Assembly (NCBI GenBank): GCA_947172415.1
Contig: OX359193.1
Span: forward strand, 2,970,501-3,034,500
Length of the DNA stretch: 64,000 nucleotides
Direction of reading: 5' to 3'
Source: Chondrosia reniformis
Taxonomy: Eukaryota > Porifera > Demospongiae > Chondrillida > Chondrillidae
Position numbers and translations under genes: made by a program. Shown here one piece after another: positions 13,501-26,868 of this stretch. The stretch's first letter is position 1. Every line of letters starts with the position of its first letter. The notes under the pieces are model-generated. The model was not told the origin of the DNA. It worked only from the letters and a program-made list of their open reading frames with translations, and searched no databases.

Positions 13501-15205
13501 TCAGGGAACTGCACTTTTTGCTGGAGGTAGTGGCACCATAGGTGGGACCCTTGCAGCGGTGGGTTTCCTTCTGCATTCGGAGGAACGATGTCCAGGGAAG
13601 GAACATGCTGAGCAGACACACCGGAACCGGCACGAGTCAGGGAACCGCCACGCCCCCGCATTCCAGGAAATGCAAATTGGCCCACCCGTTGGAGAGAAAG
13701 TGCTGATTGGGCGAGCCGGGCGAGGGGTTGGGGTCCCGGGTTCCTGAGAGGAAGGTTCGTCCATGCCCCATGGGCATGCATTGGAGCGGTGGCCTGCACT
13801 ACAGCAGAATTGGCAGGTAGCCGACCGTCTACTTTGGGCCATGACAAAGCGGGCATATAAGCTTGCATCCACGCGCCTCCAGTTAGTTTGGCATTGGGAT
13901 GCTGCCTGTACCCTAAAGGCACGATCGTAAACATGCCAGCCGTCCCCCGTGAACTGCAGATGAGCTTGCAGTATACTCTTGGCGTAGGCCATTGGCTCTG
14001 GGAGCATGCGAGGGTGAAAGGAGCATAGAGCGGCTGCATAGCAGTGGAAGCAGAGCAACCAGGTAAAATGTCGTCGACGGTCCTCCTACTTCGTCGAGAG
14101 TGCGAGTAGTTGGAGCAGTGGCAGTGCGGATGATTGCAGTCGTCCTGCTGGAGAGCAGTCTGCATCAATGGGGCTGGAAGGAACCAATAGAGCTCCACAA
14201 ATGTAAAGTCTACACTTATTGTAGCAGGTGAGAGGGTAATAGTTCGCCTGTGTCGCAAATGGTCAGGTGTGATGCAGGGTGAGTGATGGCATTGCTATTC
14301 TGGGGCATGGAGGGGTTGCCGGCTGCTACCGGAGGCAGAGTAGCCAGGGATGGAGGAGGAGGGGGGATGACCTGGTAGGCTTCGGCAGGCCTCACTGCAA
14401 GATGGGCCAGTTGGGCCGCAGACAGGATCTGGCTTGGGTGAATGGAGAGGTCTTGGTTGCCTACATATATATGAGAGCAAAGAGAGCAGTAGCGGGCGAG
14501 GGGGTGCTGAGCAGTGCGAGCACAAGGGGGCTGAGTACAGTACGTATTTACAAGACGGGTTGAGCAGTGCATGCGCGAGGAGCGTAATGAGAGCAGGGGT
14601 GTAGCAGAGTACGTAAGAGTTGAGCAGAGCATGTGCGAGGAGTGTGGACCGACGGGCTGAGCAGCAAGGTTTGCCCTATAGCCATGGATCTGTATTTTGT
14701 CTATTATATATATACAAGTTACAATATACTATGGCAATCATAAATTTTTGTTGTTGTTGGGGGCGTGCCTGGGGGCGTGACATGGATAGCCGCGTTCATT
14801 CTCAGCAGGATGGAGTCGTGGGAACACCTAGCATAGATAGTTAGCGCTGAGCATTCCCACCTTATATATGTCAGATAGTTATATATGCGTAGTGCTGACG
14901 ACTTATAGAGACACTAAATCGATCAAATGAAGCGGCTATATATAATATGACGGCCATATATCTATCCCAATGAAAAGGTACTTACCTGTAGGAGCCGCTG
15001 TAAGGAGACCGCCGTTCAGCAGTGAGGACGTGGGAACACGTGGGCTCTCCTCTAGTCGGCGGTAGTGCTGCAGCGCTGACTCCAACACTTGTTGGGTCTG
15101 AGAAGGGCTTAGGTCATCGAGGGGTGGCAGTTGACTCGGAAGTGATTCCTGCGGCTGGTCGCTCTCGCTCGTTTGAGAGGCATTGGGATTTTCGGGTGTG
15201 GCCAT
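13501..15205 (-). pseudogene. gag: DIRS-like gag with spliceosomal intron, frameshifted
   Basis: This is the predicted nucleocapsid-type protein of the DIRS element. Exon 1 runs from the ATG at 15205 to 14986 and is rich in Ser, Gln and Pro. It ends at CAG|GTAAGTA. Exon 2 begins at 14460 after TATGTAG, and the join keeps the frame into NQDLSIHPSQILSAAQ. The core gag segment FVELYWFLPAP lies in another frame (about 14200). A one-base deletion near 14067 then separates VDDIL from TWLLCFHCYAAALCSF. The diagnostic DIRS gag motif GDGWHVYDRAFRVQAA is at about 13945-13898. Two CCHC zinc knuckles follow, CQFCCSAGHRSNAC (about 13815-13774) and CSACSFPGHRSSEC (about 13614-13573). The frame ends at 13501. 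The family assignment rests on the gag motif and the gene order. Confidence 0.82.
14461..14985 (-). other. Predicted intron in the DIRS-like gag
   Basis: On the minus strand the donor is CAG|GTAAGTACC at 14986/14985. The acceptor is a pyrimidine-rich tract, ctgctctctttgctctc, ending atatgtag at 14461. Length is 525 bp. It is a phase-1 intron, and the exons join without a frame change. The donor is a near-perfect metazoan consensus. Putative introns in DIRS elements are known from the literature on that order. The splice itself is inferred. Confidence 0.7.
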
Positions 15206-15500
15206 CCTCGATCGGTCTGTAGAGCTAGATAATCATCGGGACAAGGGAAATTGACACAGGAGCTGTTTCTTTGTTGCAAGCCAAGAGTGGACGTGCATGC
15301 GGTAATTAATGCTTTCCATATACGTAATCTAGCTCGGCGTCTCCTAAGCTGGACATATAACTTACCTGATTTCATAGTTTGCTTCGCCACAAGTTAAATG
15401 CGACTAAATTAACACTTAACATATATTCTCATCGCTGGCTGGACAGGCGCTGCCCCACCTGGTCCCTCTAACTCTGTTTATGTAAACATAAACGTCATGA
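15206..15500 (-). other. 5' noncoding end of the DIRS-like element
   Basis: This leader lies upstream of the gag ATG on the minus strand and contains the possible 149-bp intron. Near 15455 it has gggaccaggtgggg on the minus strand, a partial match to the other end of the element. Beyond about 15500 the sequence returns to the 23-bp satellite. Confidence 0.55.
15217..15365 (-). other. Possible 5'UTR intron of the DIRS-like element
   Basis: A second strong donor, AATCAG|GTAAGTTA, lies at 15366/15365 on the minus strand. A plausible acceptor ending agctctacag lies at 15217, eleven bases before the gag ATG at 15205. The intron would be 149 bp. Other AG acceptors in the interval are possible, so only the donor is well supported. 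Confidence 0.5.
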
Positions 15501-18500
15501 TAATTGGGAAAAAATTATTATATATTTTGGGATATATTGGTTTATAATTGTTGGACATATTTGGCAAAACTCTGGGATATACTAGTCCATTGGACATATT
15601 TATTAAAATCTTTGGGATATATTAAGCAAAAATTATGAGATATTTAAGGAAAAATTATGGTATATACTATGGGATATAGTCGTCAAAAGGTATGGGATAT
15701 ATTTGACAAAAAATAATGGGTATATTGGGTAAAATTATGGGATATATTATGGGATATAATTGGCAATATTTTGAAAAAATTGGATATATTAAGCAACAAC
15801 TTATTCAAAATTTTGGGATATATTCGGCAAAAATTATGGAATATATTTGCAAAAACTATGGGATATATTTCCTAAAAGTATGGGAATATTGGGAAAAACC
15901 ATTGGATATGATGGGCAAAAACGGATATATTAAAAAATATATGATATATTTGGAAAAACTTTGGGATATATTGGGCTAAGACTATAGGTGATATTATGGG
16001 ATGTATTTGGCAAAAATTAAGGGATATATTGGGCTAAGACAATAGATTATATTATGGGATATACTTGGCAAAAATTATGAGTTATATTTGGAAGAAATCT
16101 GGGATATATTTGGCAAAGACTTTTCATTATATTGGGCTAAGACTATAGGTTATTTTATGGGTTATATTAGATAAAATTATGGGATATATAGGACAAAAAT
16201 TATGGGATATACTATGGGATATATTTGTCCGAAGCTCTGAGATTTATTTGACTAAAACTAAGGTGTATATTGGGTAAAACTATTTCATATATTATGGGAT
16301 ATAATTGGCAATATTTTTAAATAATTGGATTTGTTAAGCAAAAACTGAGGGATATATTTGGCAAAATATGGGATATATTTGGCCAAAATTATGGGATATA
16401 TTTGGCAAAAACTATGGGATATATTGGGCTAAGACTATAGGTTATATTATGGGATATATTTGGAAAATTGTTGGATATATTTGTAAAATTATGGAATTTA
16501 TTCAGAAAGACCATGGGATAATATTGGGCAAAACTATGGGATATATTGGGCTAAGACTATAGGTTATTTTATGGCATATATTCACAAAAACTATGATATA
16601 TTGGGCAAAACTTTGGTATATAGTATGGGATATATTGGTTAAAAATTGTTGGATATATTTGTCAAAACTATGCGATATAGTGTTCCATTGGATATATTGA
16701 GCAAAAGTTAAGGAAAGTATTAGGCAAAATTATGGGATATAAAAGGCAAAAATTATAGGATATACTATGGGATATATTTGACAAAAAATGAAAGGGATAT
16801 ATTTGTAAAACTACGGGATTTATTCAGAAAGACTATGGGATATAGTGGGCAAAAACAATGGGATATATTATGGTATACATTGGTTAAAAATTGTTGGATA
16901 TATTTGTCAAAACTCTGGGATATACTGGTCCATTGGATATATTAAGATACAACTAGGGGATGGATTAGGTGAATATGGGATATATTGGGGAAAAATCATG
17001 GGATATAATAAGGGATATATTTTTCAAAAGCTATGGGATATATTTGCCTAAAACTAAGGGGTATATTGGCTAAAATTAAGGGATATATTATGGGTTATAA
17101 TTGGTAATATTTTTGAATTCTTGGATATATTAAGCAACAACTGAGGGATATTTTAAGCGAAATTATGGGATAGATTAGGCAAAAATTATGGGATATATTT
17201 TCACAAATAATTGGATATATTTGGCCAAAATTATGGGATATAGTTGGGATATATTTGGCAAAAAGTATGGGATATATTGGGATAAGACAATAGGTTATTT
17301 TAAGGGATTTATGCGGCAAAAACTATGGGATATATTGCTCAAAAATTATGGGATATACTATGGGATATATTTGACAAAAAACGAAAGGGATATATTTGTA
17401 AAACTACGGGATTTATTCAGAAAGACTATGGGATATAGTGGGCAAACATTATGGCATATATTATGGTATACATTGGTTAAAAATTGTTGGATATTTTTGT
17501 CAAAACTCTGGGATATACTGGTCCATTGGATATATTAAGATAAAACTAGGGGATGGATTAGGCGAATATGGGATATATAGGGGAAAAATCTTGGGATATA
17601 ATAAGGGATATATTTTTCAAAAGGTAAGGGATATATTTGTTAAAAGCTATGGGATATATTTGCCTAAAACTAAGGGATATATTGGCTAAAATTAAGGGAT
17701 ATATTATGGGCTATAATTGGCAATATTTTTGAATTATTGGATATATTAAGCCACAACTGAGGGATATTTTAAGCAAAATTATGGGATAGATTAGGCAAAA
17801 ATTATGGGATATATTTTCAAAAATAATTGGATATATTTGGCCAAAATTATGGGATATAGTTGGAAAAATATGGGATATATTTGGCAAAAAGTATGGGATA
17901 TATTGGGATAAGACTATAAGTTATTTTATGGGATTTATGCGACAAAAACTATGGGATATATCGCTCAAAAATTATGGGATATACTATGGGATATATTTTA
18001 CAAAAGTTATGGCATATATTTGACAAAAACTAAGGGGTATCTTTGGTAAATCCATGGGTTATTTAAGGGATATAATTGGCAATATTTTTAAATAATTGGA
18101 TATATTAAGCTAAAAGTGAGGGATATATTAGGCAAACGTATGGGTTAAATTGGGCTTTGTCTATGGATAATTTTATGGGATGTATTCGGTAAAAACTATG
18201 GGATATATTTTGCAAAACTATGGAATATACTTGTCCATTGGATATATTAAGCAAAAACTAAGGAATGTCTTAGGCAAAATTATGGGATATACTGGAAAAA
18301 ATTATGGGATATACTATGGGATATATTTGTCAAAGGCTATGGGATTTATTTGACAAAAAATGAGGGGCATATAGGGTGAAACAATGGGATGTATTACGGG
18401 ATACAATAGGCAATATTTTTAAATAATTGGATATATTAAGGAAAAAACAGGGGGATATATTAGCCAAAAAATGGGGCTAAGAGTATAGGTTATATTATGG

Positions 18501-21500
18501 GATATATTTGGAAAAATTATAGGATATATTTGAAAAAATATGGGATATATTTGGCAAAAAGTATGAGATATATTGCCCAAAAATTATGTGATATACTATG
18601 GGATATATTTTCCAAAAGCTATTGGATATATTTGACCAAAACTAAGGGCTATCTTAGGCAAATCTAAGGGTTATTTAAGAGATATAATTGGCAATATTTT
18701 TAAATAATTGGATATATTAAGCTAAAACTGAGGGATATATAAGGCAAAAGTATGGGTTATATTGGGCTAAGACTATAGGTTCTTTTATGTGATATATTCG
18801 CAAAAACTATGATATATTGGCAAACATTTTGGGATTTATTATGGGATATATTTGTTAAAAATTGTTGGATATATTTGTCAAAACTATGCGATATAGCTGT
18901 CCATTGGATATATTAAGCAAAAACTAAGGGATATATCGGACTAAGACTATAGGTTATATTATGGGATATATTTGTCAAAAATCATGGTAAATATTAGCAA
19001 AAACTATGGCAAATGTTGGACCAAAATTATGGGTTATATTATGGGATATATTGGTTAAAAATTGTTGGATATATTTGGCAAAACTATGGGATATACTGGT
19101 CCATTGGATATATTAAGAAAAAATTAAGGGATACATAAGGCAAAATTATGGGATAAATAGGGCAAACATTGTGGGATATATTATAGCATATATTTGGTAA
19201 AAGCTATGAGATATATTTGCCTGAAACTAAGGGGTATATAGGGTAAAACTATGGGATATATTGGGCTAAGACTATAGGTGATATTTCGGGATATAGTTGT
19301 CAAAAAGTATGGGAAATATTGGGCAAACATTATGGCATATATTATGGTATATATTGGTTAAAAATTTTTGGATATATTTGTCAAAACTCGGGGATATACT
19401 GGTCCATTGGATATATTAAGCTAAAACTAAGGGATGGATTAGGAAAATATGAGATATATAGGGGAAAAATCATGGGATATACTAAGGGATATAATTTTCA
19501 AAAGCTATGGGATATATTTGTTAAAAGCTATGGGATATATTTGCCTAAAACTAAGGGGTATATTGGGTATAATTATAGGATACATTATGGGATATAATTG
19601 GCAATATTTTTAAATTATTGGATATTTTAAGCAAAAATCGAGGGATATTTTAAGCCAAATTTTAGGATAGATTTAGAAAAATTATGGGATATCTTTGCAA
19701 AAACAATGGGATATTTTTGGAAAGACTATTGGATATATTGAACAAAAACTTTGGGATATATTGGGCTAACACTATAGATAATTTTATGGAATGTATTTGG
19801 CAAAAACTATGGGATATTTTTTGCAAAACTATGGTATATACTGGTCCATTGGATACATTAAGCACAAAATAAGGGATGTCTTAGGCAAAATAATGGGATA
19901 TATTGGAAAAAATTATGGGATATACTATGGGATATATTTGTCAAAAGGTATGGGATTTATTTGACAAAAAATGAGGGGCATATTGGGTAAAACTATGGGA
20001 TGTATTATGGGATATATTTGGAAAACATTAAGGGATATATTTGGAAAACATTATGGAATATATTTGGAAAACATTACGGAATATATTTGAAAAACATTAT
20101 GGAATATATTTGGAAAAATATGGGATATATTTGGCAAAACTATGGGATATATTGGCCTAAGACTATAGGTTATTTTATGGGATATATGCGGCAAAAACTA
20201 TGGTATATATTGCGCAAAAATTATGGGATATACTATGGGATATATTTTTCAAAAGCTATGGCATATATTTGACAAAACCTAAGGGCTATCTTTGGTGAAT
20301 CTATGGGATATTTAAGGGAATTGGCAATATTTTTAAATAGTTGGATATATTAAGCTAAAACTGAGGGATATATAAGGCAAAAGTATGGGCTATATTGGGC
20401 TAAAACTATAGGTTATTTTATGTGATATAATCGGGAAAGACCATGGGATAATATTGAGCAAACACTATGGGATATATTGGGCTAAGACTATAGGTTATTT
20501 TATTGGATATATTCGCCAAAACTATGATATATTGGCCAAACAGTTTCGGATATATTATGGGATATATTGGTTAAAAATTGATGGATATATTTTTCAAACC
20601 TATGCGATATAGTTGTCCATTGGAAATATTAAGAGAAAAACTACGGGATATTTTAGGCAAAATTATGGGATACACTGGAAAAAATTATGGGAAGTTCTAT
20701 GGGATATATTTGTCAAAAGCTATGGGATTTGACAGAAAATGAGGGGCATATTTGGTAAAACTATGGGATGTATTATGGGATATAAAAGGCAATATTTTTA
20801 AATAATTGGATATATTAAGGAAAAACGGGGATATATTGGCCAAAAAATGGGGCTAAGACTATAGGTTATATTATTGGATATATTTGTTGAAAAAATTATG
20901 GGATATATTTGGAAAAATATGGGATATATTTGGTAAACATTATGGGATATATTTGGCAAAAACTAAGGGATATATTGGGCTAAGACTATAGGTTATATAA
21001 TGGGATATATTTGGCAAAATTATGTGATATATTTTAAAAAATATGGGATATATTTGGCAAAAACTATAGGATATATTAGGCTAAGACTATAGGTTATTTT
21101 ATGGGATATATTTGCAAAAACTATGATATATTGGGCAAACATTTTGGATATATTATGGGATATATTGGTTAAAAATTGTTGGATATATTTGTCAAAACTA
21201 TGCGATATACTAGTCCATTGGATATATTAATTGAAATCTATGGGATATATTAAGCAAAAATTATGAGATATATAAAGCAAACGTTATGGCATATACTATG
21301 GGAGATAGTCGTTAAAAGGTATGGGATATATTTGACAAAATTAATGGGTATATTGGATAAAATTATGGGATATATAATGGGATATAACTGGCAAAATTTT
21401 GAAATAATTGGATATATTAAGCAACAACTTATTCAAAACTATGGGATATATTTCCTGACACTATGGGTATATTTGGAAAAACCATTGGATATAATGGGAA

Positions 21501-24500
21501 AAATGGATATATTTAGAAACAAATATAAGATATATTTGGAAAACTATGGGATATATTAGGCTAAGACTATAGGTGATAATATGGTATATATTTGGCAAAA
21601 ATTATCGGATATATTTGTTAAGACTACAGTTATATTCGGAAAAACTATGGGATATATTGGGCAAAAACTATGGGATTTATTGGGCTAAGACTATAAGTTA
21701 TATTATGCGATATATTTGGCTAAAAGCATAGTAAATATTAGCAAAAACTATGGGATATATTAGGAAAACTATGGGATATATTGGTTTAAGGCAAAAAAAA
21801 ATTTTATGGGTTGTATTCGACAAAAACTATGGGATACAGTGAGCTAAAATTATGGGTTATATTATGAGATATATTGGTAAAACCTTGTTGGATATATTTT
21901 GCAAAACTATGGGATATACTGCTCCATTGGATATATTAAGCAAAAACTAGAGGATATATTTGGTAAAATTATGGGATATAATGGGCAATAATTATGGGAA
22001 ATACTTGCAAACACTTTGGGATATATTCGGAAAAAAATAGGAAAAATTCGGCTAAGACTATAGGTTCTTTTATGGGATATTCAGCAATGGCTATGGGATA
22101 TATATGGCAAAACTATGGGATATACTGGTACATTGGATATATTTTGCAAAAACTAAGGGATGTCTTAGGCAAAATTATGGGATATACATTGCAAAAATTA
22201 TGTGATATCTGGGTCTAAAACTATAGATAATTTTATGGGATGTATTCGGCAAAAACTATGGGATATATTGGACAAAACTATGGGATATATTGGGCTAAGA
22301 CTATAGGTTATATTATGGGATATATTTAGCAAAAATTATTGGAATGGGATATATTTGGCAAAAACCATAGGATATATTGGGTTAAGACTATAGGTTATTT
22401 AGTGGGATGTATTCGGCCAAAGGTATGGGATATATTGGGCAAAAATTATGGAATATACTATGGGATATATGGGTTAATAATTGTTGGATATATTTTGCAA
22501 AACTTTGGGATATACTGGTCCATTGGATATATTAAGATAAAACTAACGGATCTATAATGCAAAATAATGGGATATATACCGCAAAAACTATGGGATATAT
22601 TTCCAAAAACAATGGGATATATTCCAAAGAACTATGGGATATATTGGGAAAAACCATGGGATATATGGGCTAAGACTATAGGTTATATTATGGGATATAT
22701 TTAGCAAACATTATTGGAAATATTTTGAAAAAATAAGGGATATAATTGGCAAAACCATGGGATATATTGGGCTAAGACTATGGGTTTTTGTTGGATATAT
22801 TTGGCCAAAAGAATAGGATATATTTGGCAAAAATTTTGGCATATATAATGGGATATATTGGTTAAAAATTGTTGGATATATTTTGCAAAAACTATGGGAT
22901 ATATTGGTCCATTGGATATATTAAGCAAAAACTAAGGGATGTCTTAGGAAACATTTTGGGATATAGAAAGCAAAAATTATGGCATATACTATGGGATATA
23001 TTTGTTAAAAGCTATGGGATATATTTGCCAAAAACTAATGGGTATATTGGGTAAAATTATGGGATATATTATGGGATATAATTAGCAATATTTTTAAATA
23101 AAAGGATATATAAAGCAAAAACTGAGGGATATATTAGGAAAAATTATTGGATATATTTTGAAAAAATTATGGCATATATTTGCAAAAACTATGGGATTTA
23201 TTTGGAATAAAATGGGATATATTTGGCAAAAACTATAAGATATATTGGGCTAAGACCATAAGTTAAAGTATGGAATTTATTTGGCAAAAACTATAGGATA
23301 TATTGGTCTGATACTATAGATAAATTGATGGGATGTATTCGGTAAAAACTATGGGATATATTTGGCAAAAGTATGGGATATACTGGTCCAATGGATATAT
23401 TAAGCAAAAGCTAAGGGATGTCTTAGGCAAAATTATGGGCTATACAAGGAAAAAATTATGGGATATATTCGGAAAAATATGGGATATCTTTGGCAAAAAC
23501 TAAGGGATATATTGGGCAAAACTATGGGATTTATTGGGCTAAGACTATAGGTGATATTTCGGGATATATTGGCAAAAATTATGAGGTATATTGGGCAAAA
23601 ATTATGGGATATATTATGGTATATATTTTGTTTAAAAATTGTTGGATATATTTGTCAAAACTTTGGGATATACTGGTCCATTTGTATATTAAGCTAAAAC
23701 TAAGGGATGGATTTGGTGATTATTGGATATATAGAGTAAAAATCATGGGAAATACTAAGGGATATATTTGTTAAAAGTATGGGATATATTTGCCTAAAAC
23801 TGAGGGTTATATTAGATAAAATTATGGGATATATTATGGGATATAATTGGAATATTTTTAAATTATTGGATATATTAAGCAACAACTGAATGATATTTTA
23901 GACGAAATTATGCGATAGATTAGGCAAAAATTATGGGATATATTTGCAAAAAGAATGGGATATATTCGGAAAAATTATTGGATATATTGAGCAAAAAATT
24001 GGGATATATATGGCTAAGACTATAGATAATTTTATGGTATATATTCGGCAAAACTATGGGATATATTTTTCAAAACTATGGGATAAATTGGTCCATTGGA
24101 TATATTAAGCAAAAAGTAAGGGATGTCTTAGGCAAAATTATGGGATATACTGGAAAAAATTATGGGATATACTATAAGATATATTTGTCAAAGGATATGG
24201 GATTTATTTGACAAAAAATGTGGGGGGCATATTGGCAACATTATGGGATATATTTGCAAAAAGGATGGGATATATTCGGAAACACTATGGGATATACAGG
24301 GCAAAATTATGGGATATACTATGGGATATATTTGTCAAAAGCTATGGGATATATTCATAAAACTATGGGATTTATTCGGAAAGACTATGGGCTATATAGG
24401 GCAGAAACTATGGGATATATTGGGCTAAGACTATTGGTTATATTTTAAGTTATATTTGGCTAAGACTATAGGTTATACTTTGGGATATATTTGGCAAACA

Positions 24501-24858
24501 TTATGGGATACATTTATAAAAATATGCGATAAATTGGGCAAAAGCTATGGGATATATTGGGCTAAGACTTTAGGTAATTTTATGGGATATATTGGGTAAA
24601 ACTTATGCGGAATATTATGGTTTATATTGGTTAAAAATTGTTAAATATATTTGGCAAAACTTTGGGATATACTGGTCCATTGGATATATTAAGCAAAAAC
24701 TAAGGTATATATTAGGCAACATTATGGTATAAATAGGGCAAAAATTGTGGGATATACTATGGGATATATTTGCTAAAAGCCATGGTTTAAATTTGCCATA
24801 AACTAAAGGGTATATTATGGGATATAATTGGCAATATTTTTAAGTAATAGGATATATA
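15501..24858 (+). repeat. 23-bp satellite array, forward orientation, block 2
   Basis: Same satellite and orientation as block 1, with the same tag monomers (ggtccattgg and ggcaatattttt) in alternation. The block resumes directly after the DIRS-like element, so the element split a once continuous array. The open frames in it, up to 116 codons, have the 23-residue repeat of GYI, WDI and GIY and are not called genes. Confidence 0.93.
19999..20130 (+). repeat. Locally homogenised 23-bp monomers
   Basis: Here five to six adjacent copies of ggatatatttggaaaacatta with a two-base tail differ by only one or two bases each, with exact 23-bp spacing. Surrounding monomers differ far more from their neighbours. 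It is the clearest place to read the basic period and suggests a recent local amplification of one variant. Confidence 0.85.
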
Positions 24859-24884
24859 TGCATGAATTAATGTGCACGCATATT

Positions 24885-26568
24885 TTATGCTGTAATTTGT
24901 GACGTTATTACCTTTGAATCTGCTTCTGAGCCAGATTTCATCCCTTCTAGGTATGCTCTATGATAGTCATGCACCTTCCTGAAGAACTGCCTGATTAAGT
25001 CTGTATTAACCGCATCCAGGGCATTTGGGACAGTAACCCTCAATCCTGCTAATGTGTAATTACAGTTAGCTCTTGCACACTGCTTTGCTTTTGCCCAACA
25101 CCTCTCAATGGGGTTTAATTCAGGATGGAACTGCAAGCAAAAGAGGTGATGAAGTTAACATATTTGATATATTGAGCATATACATAGACATTGAATGGAG
25201 TTATGCATGCAATACTCACCTTAGGACAGAATAAACATCTGTGATTTTTTGCCTTTAGGTATGCTTCTACGCTACTGATTTCATTTCTAAAATCTTCAAA
25301 CTGCTCCATTCTCTTTCCCAAATCATTTTTGGCATTCCCAGTGTATCCACTCCTCTTTCTCTCAGAACTAGATCTAAGCCTTTGGGAGTTCCATCCTGTA
25401 GTGTCAATTTTGAGGGGCTCCATTGGGCAGTCTACCATCACGCATTTTTGGCTGACTCCTCTTAGTTTTACGTTCATCCTGGCAGCTACTAATGCATTCT
25501 TCTCATAGACTTGGTGAGCACTGCTGTGATCAAAAATCCACACCAGATTGTACTTGTCCCTCAGATATTTGAATTCTGCTATCCTAACTGCTTTCCTAAT
25601 GTTGGCCATGAACTTGTCATTGTCCCAGTAGCCATCCCGTTGATGTTCTATTATTTTCCTAGCCTCTTTAGGATAGAAGGCATATAGTCGTCTAGCTGCT
25701 GAATGTTCTTCATCTGTTAATCGGAGATAGCCTGAAAATTCCTCAATAAAATCGCTCACCATAATTCCTTGCCCTTTTCCTTTAGGACGAACTGCTCCAC
25801 TGCCACTGGGATCCACCCATACTCTGGAATGGGCATCATTTGCATTAAATGTAGACTCGTCGTGATATATGAAGACTACATGCTTGGACTTGGAAGTATC
25901 GCCATTATTCCAGGAAGGTATAGCATCTTGACATGTGGGCGGAGGCAAGTGGGAAGCTTCCAAAACCCTAATTTATTTAAATATAGCATCCTATATTGTA
26001 ATACATCATCACGGTCATGCCCATCAGCGTAGCCCTGCTTGTATTGCCTATTTGTGAATCCTAACCTCTTCATGTATCTTAATGCCGTCATTTCTGAAAT
26101 TTTATTTTGAAAAGAACTGGGTAGCTGTAGTGTCGTTAAATAATCATTAAACCAGATTTGGAATTTTTTTCCTGTGAGATTGAATTTACTCTCGTGCACC
26201 TTTTCCCTGAGCCATTTGACTGACTTTCTTGTAATATCCTCCTGATCAAGTAGTGTGTTACGTCTATACTTCCCTCGTGTACTCCTTGAAAATTCACCTT
26301 TGTTTTTGCTGAAATCACCAACCCATTTAGAAATTGTTTTCCTGGAGTATCCTAGGGCTTGACCTGTTCTTTCTGCTGCTGTGGTCCTGTCTGTCTGGTG
26401 TGTTTGATGTTCATGACGATACAAGAAAATTCCAAGCATCTTTCGTTCCAAAGTAGGCATCTTTTTGATCCAGTCCTCAATAGAAACTGTCCAATCATCC
26501 ACAGAGAAATTATCTTCAGTAGCATTGTCTTCAGTAGTACTGTCAGTTCCTTGTTCTTCGTCACTGTC
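24885..26568 (-). pseudogene. DDE transposase of the Tc1/mariner-like element
   Basis: The enzyme would cut and paste the element at TA sites. The predicted main exon (26568-25220) starts after an acceptor-like atttatag. It has an N-terminal helix-turn-helix region (GQALGYSRKTISKWVGDF), then YADGHDRDDVLQYR. A one-base deletion near 25972 shifts the frame before LEASHLPPPT. The first catalytic Asp is in IYHDESTFNAND (about 25861) and the second in WIFDHSSAHQVY (about 25531). A clean 89-bp intron joins CLFCPK to FHPELNPIERCWAKAKQ, which supplies the catalytic Glu. The last exon continues through CNYTLAGLRVTV and FRKVHDYHRAYLEG to the stop at 24885. These C-terminal motifs match the long IS630/Tc1-type transposases common in invertebrates. 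Only the one frameshift breaks it as read. Confidence 0.88.
25131..25219 (-). other. 89-bp intron in the transposase gene
   Basis: On the minus strand the donor is CCTAAG|GTGAGTATTG and the acceptor is cctcttttgcttgcag|TTCC. Removing it joins the two conserved halves of the catalytic domain in frame (phase 0) exactly between Lys and Phe of the conserved PKFHPELNPIE region. Both sites fit metazoan consensus well. Confidence 0.88.
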
Positions 26569-26868
26569 CTATAAATTATAGCATATGTATCATAATCATG
26601 TTTATATATGCTAAATATAATCTTTCTAAAGCAGTCTTTATGTGTTTAGCTATGTTTTAAATTGTATGCATGGCATTAAAGTCCTTTAGAGGATTGTGCT
26701 TGTATACATTTAAAGTGTAATAAAGCTATTCATAGAGGCAGATCCACGAACAAGGATGAACAAGAAGTCAAGAAGAACAAGAACAAGAATGCCAAATGCT
26801 GATATGGATCATTTCTATGCATTCATGCATGTATGTGTATAATTTATTTATTGGTGAAATTAATTATT
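26569..26868. other. Non-coding gap between candidate transposase exons
   Basis: About 300 bp without a credible coding frame. It is AT-rich and includes a purine run of gaacaagaa-like repeats near 26758-26790. On the minus strand it would be an intron ending in atttatag at 26569. Nothing else is visible. Confidence 0.5.

Larger units (their letters stand above)
9775..15500 (-). mobile_element. DIRS-like tyrosine-recombinase retrotransposon (decayed)
   Basis: On the minus strand the order is gag, reverse transcriptase, RNase H, tyrosine recombinase, which defines DIRS-type elements. The element interrupts the satellite between atatgg at its left edge and ttgggaaaaaattatt at its right edge. 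I see no target-site duplication, as expected for recombinase-mediated insertion. It lacks LTRs. A possible terminal inverted match is GGGACCAGG-xx-GGG at about 9986 (plus) and about 15455-15467 (minus). Base composition is clearly less AT-rich than the surrounding satellite. At least three in-frame stops and several one-base frameshifts show that it is not intact as read. The exact ends are uncertain by about ten bases. Confidence 0.9.

Noticed and set aside
13437-14258. 273-codon frame across the DIRS gag as a single gene
   Set aside because: Only its first part (FVELYWFLPAP to VDDIL) is gag-like. After the frameshift near 14067 the gag motifs and zinc knuckles are in another frame, and the rest of this frame is a shadow.
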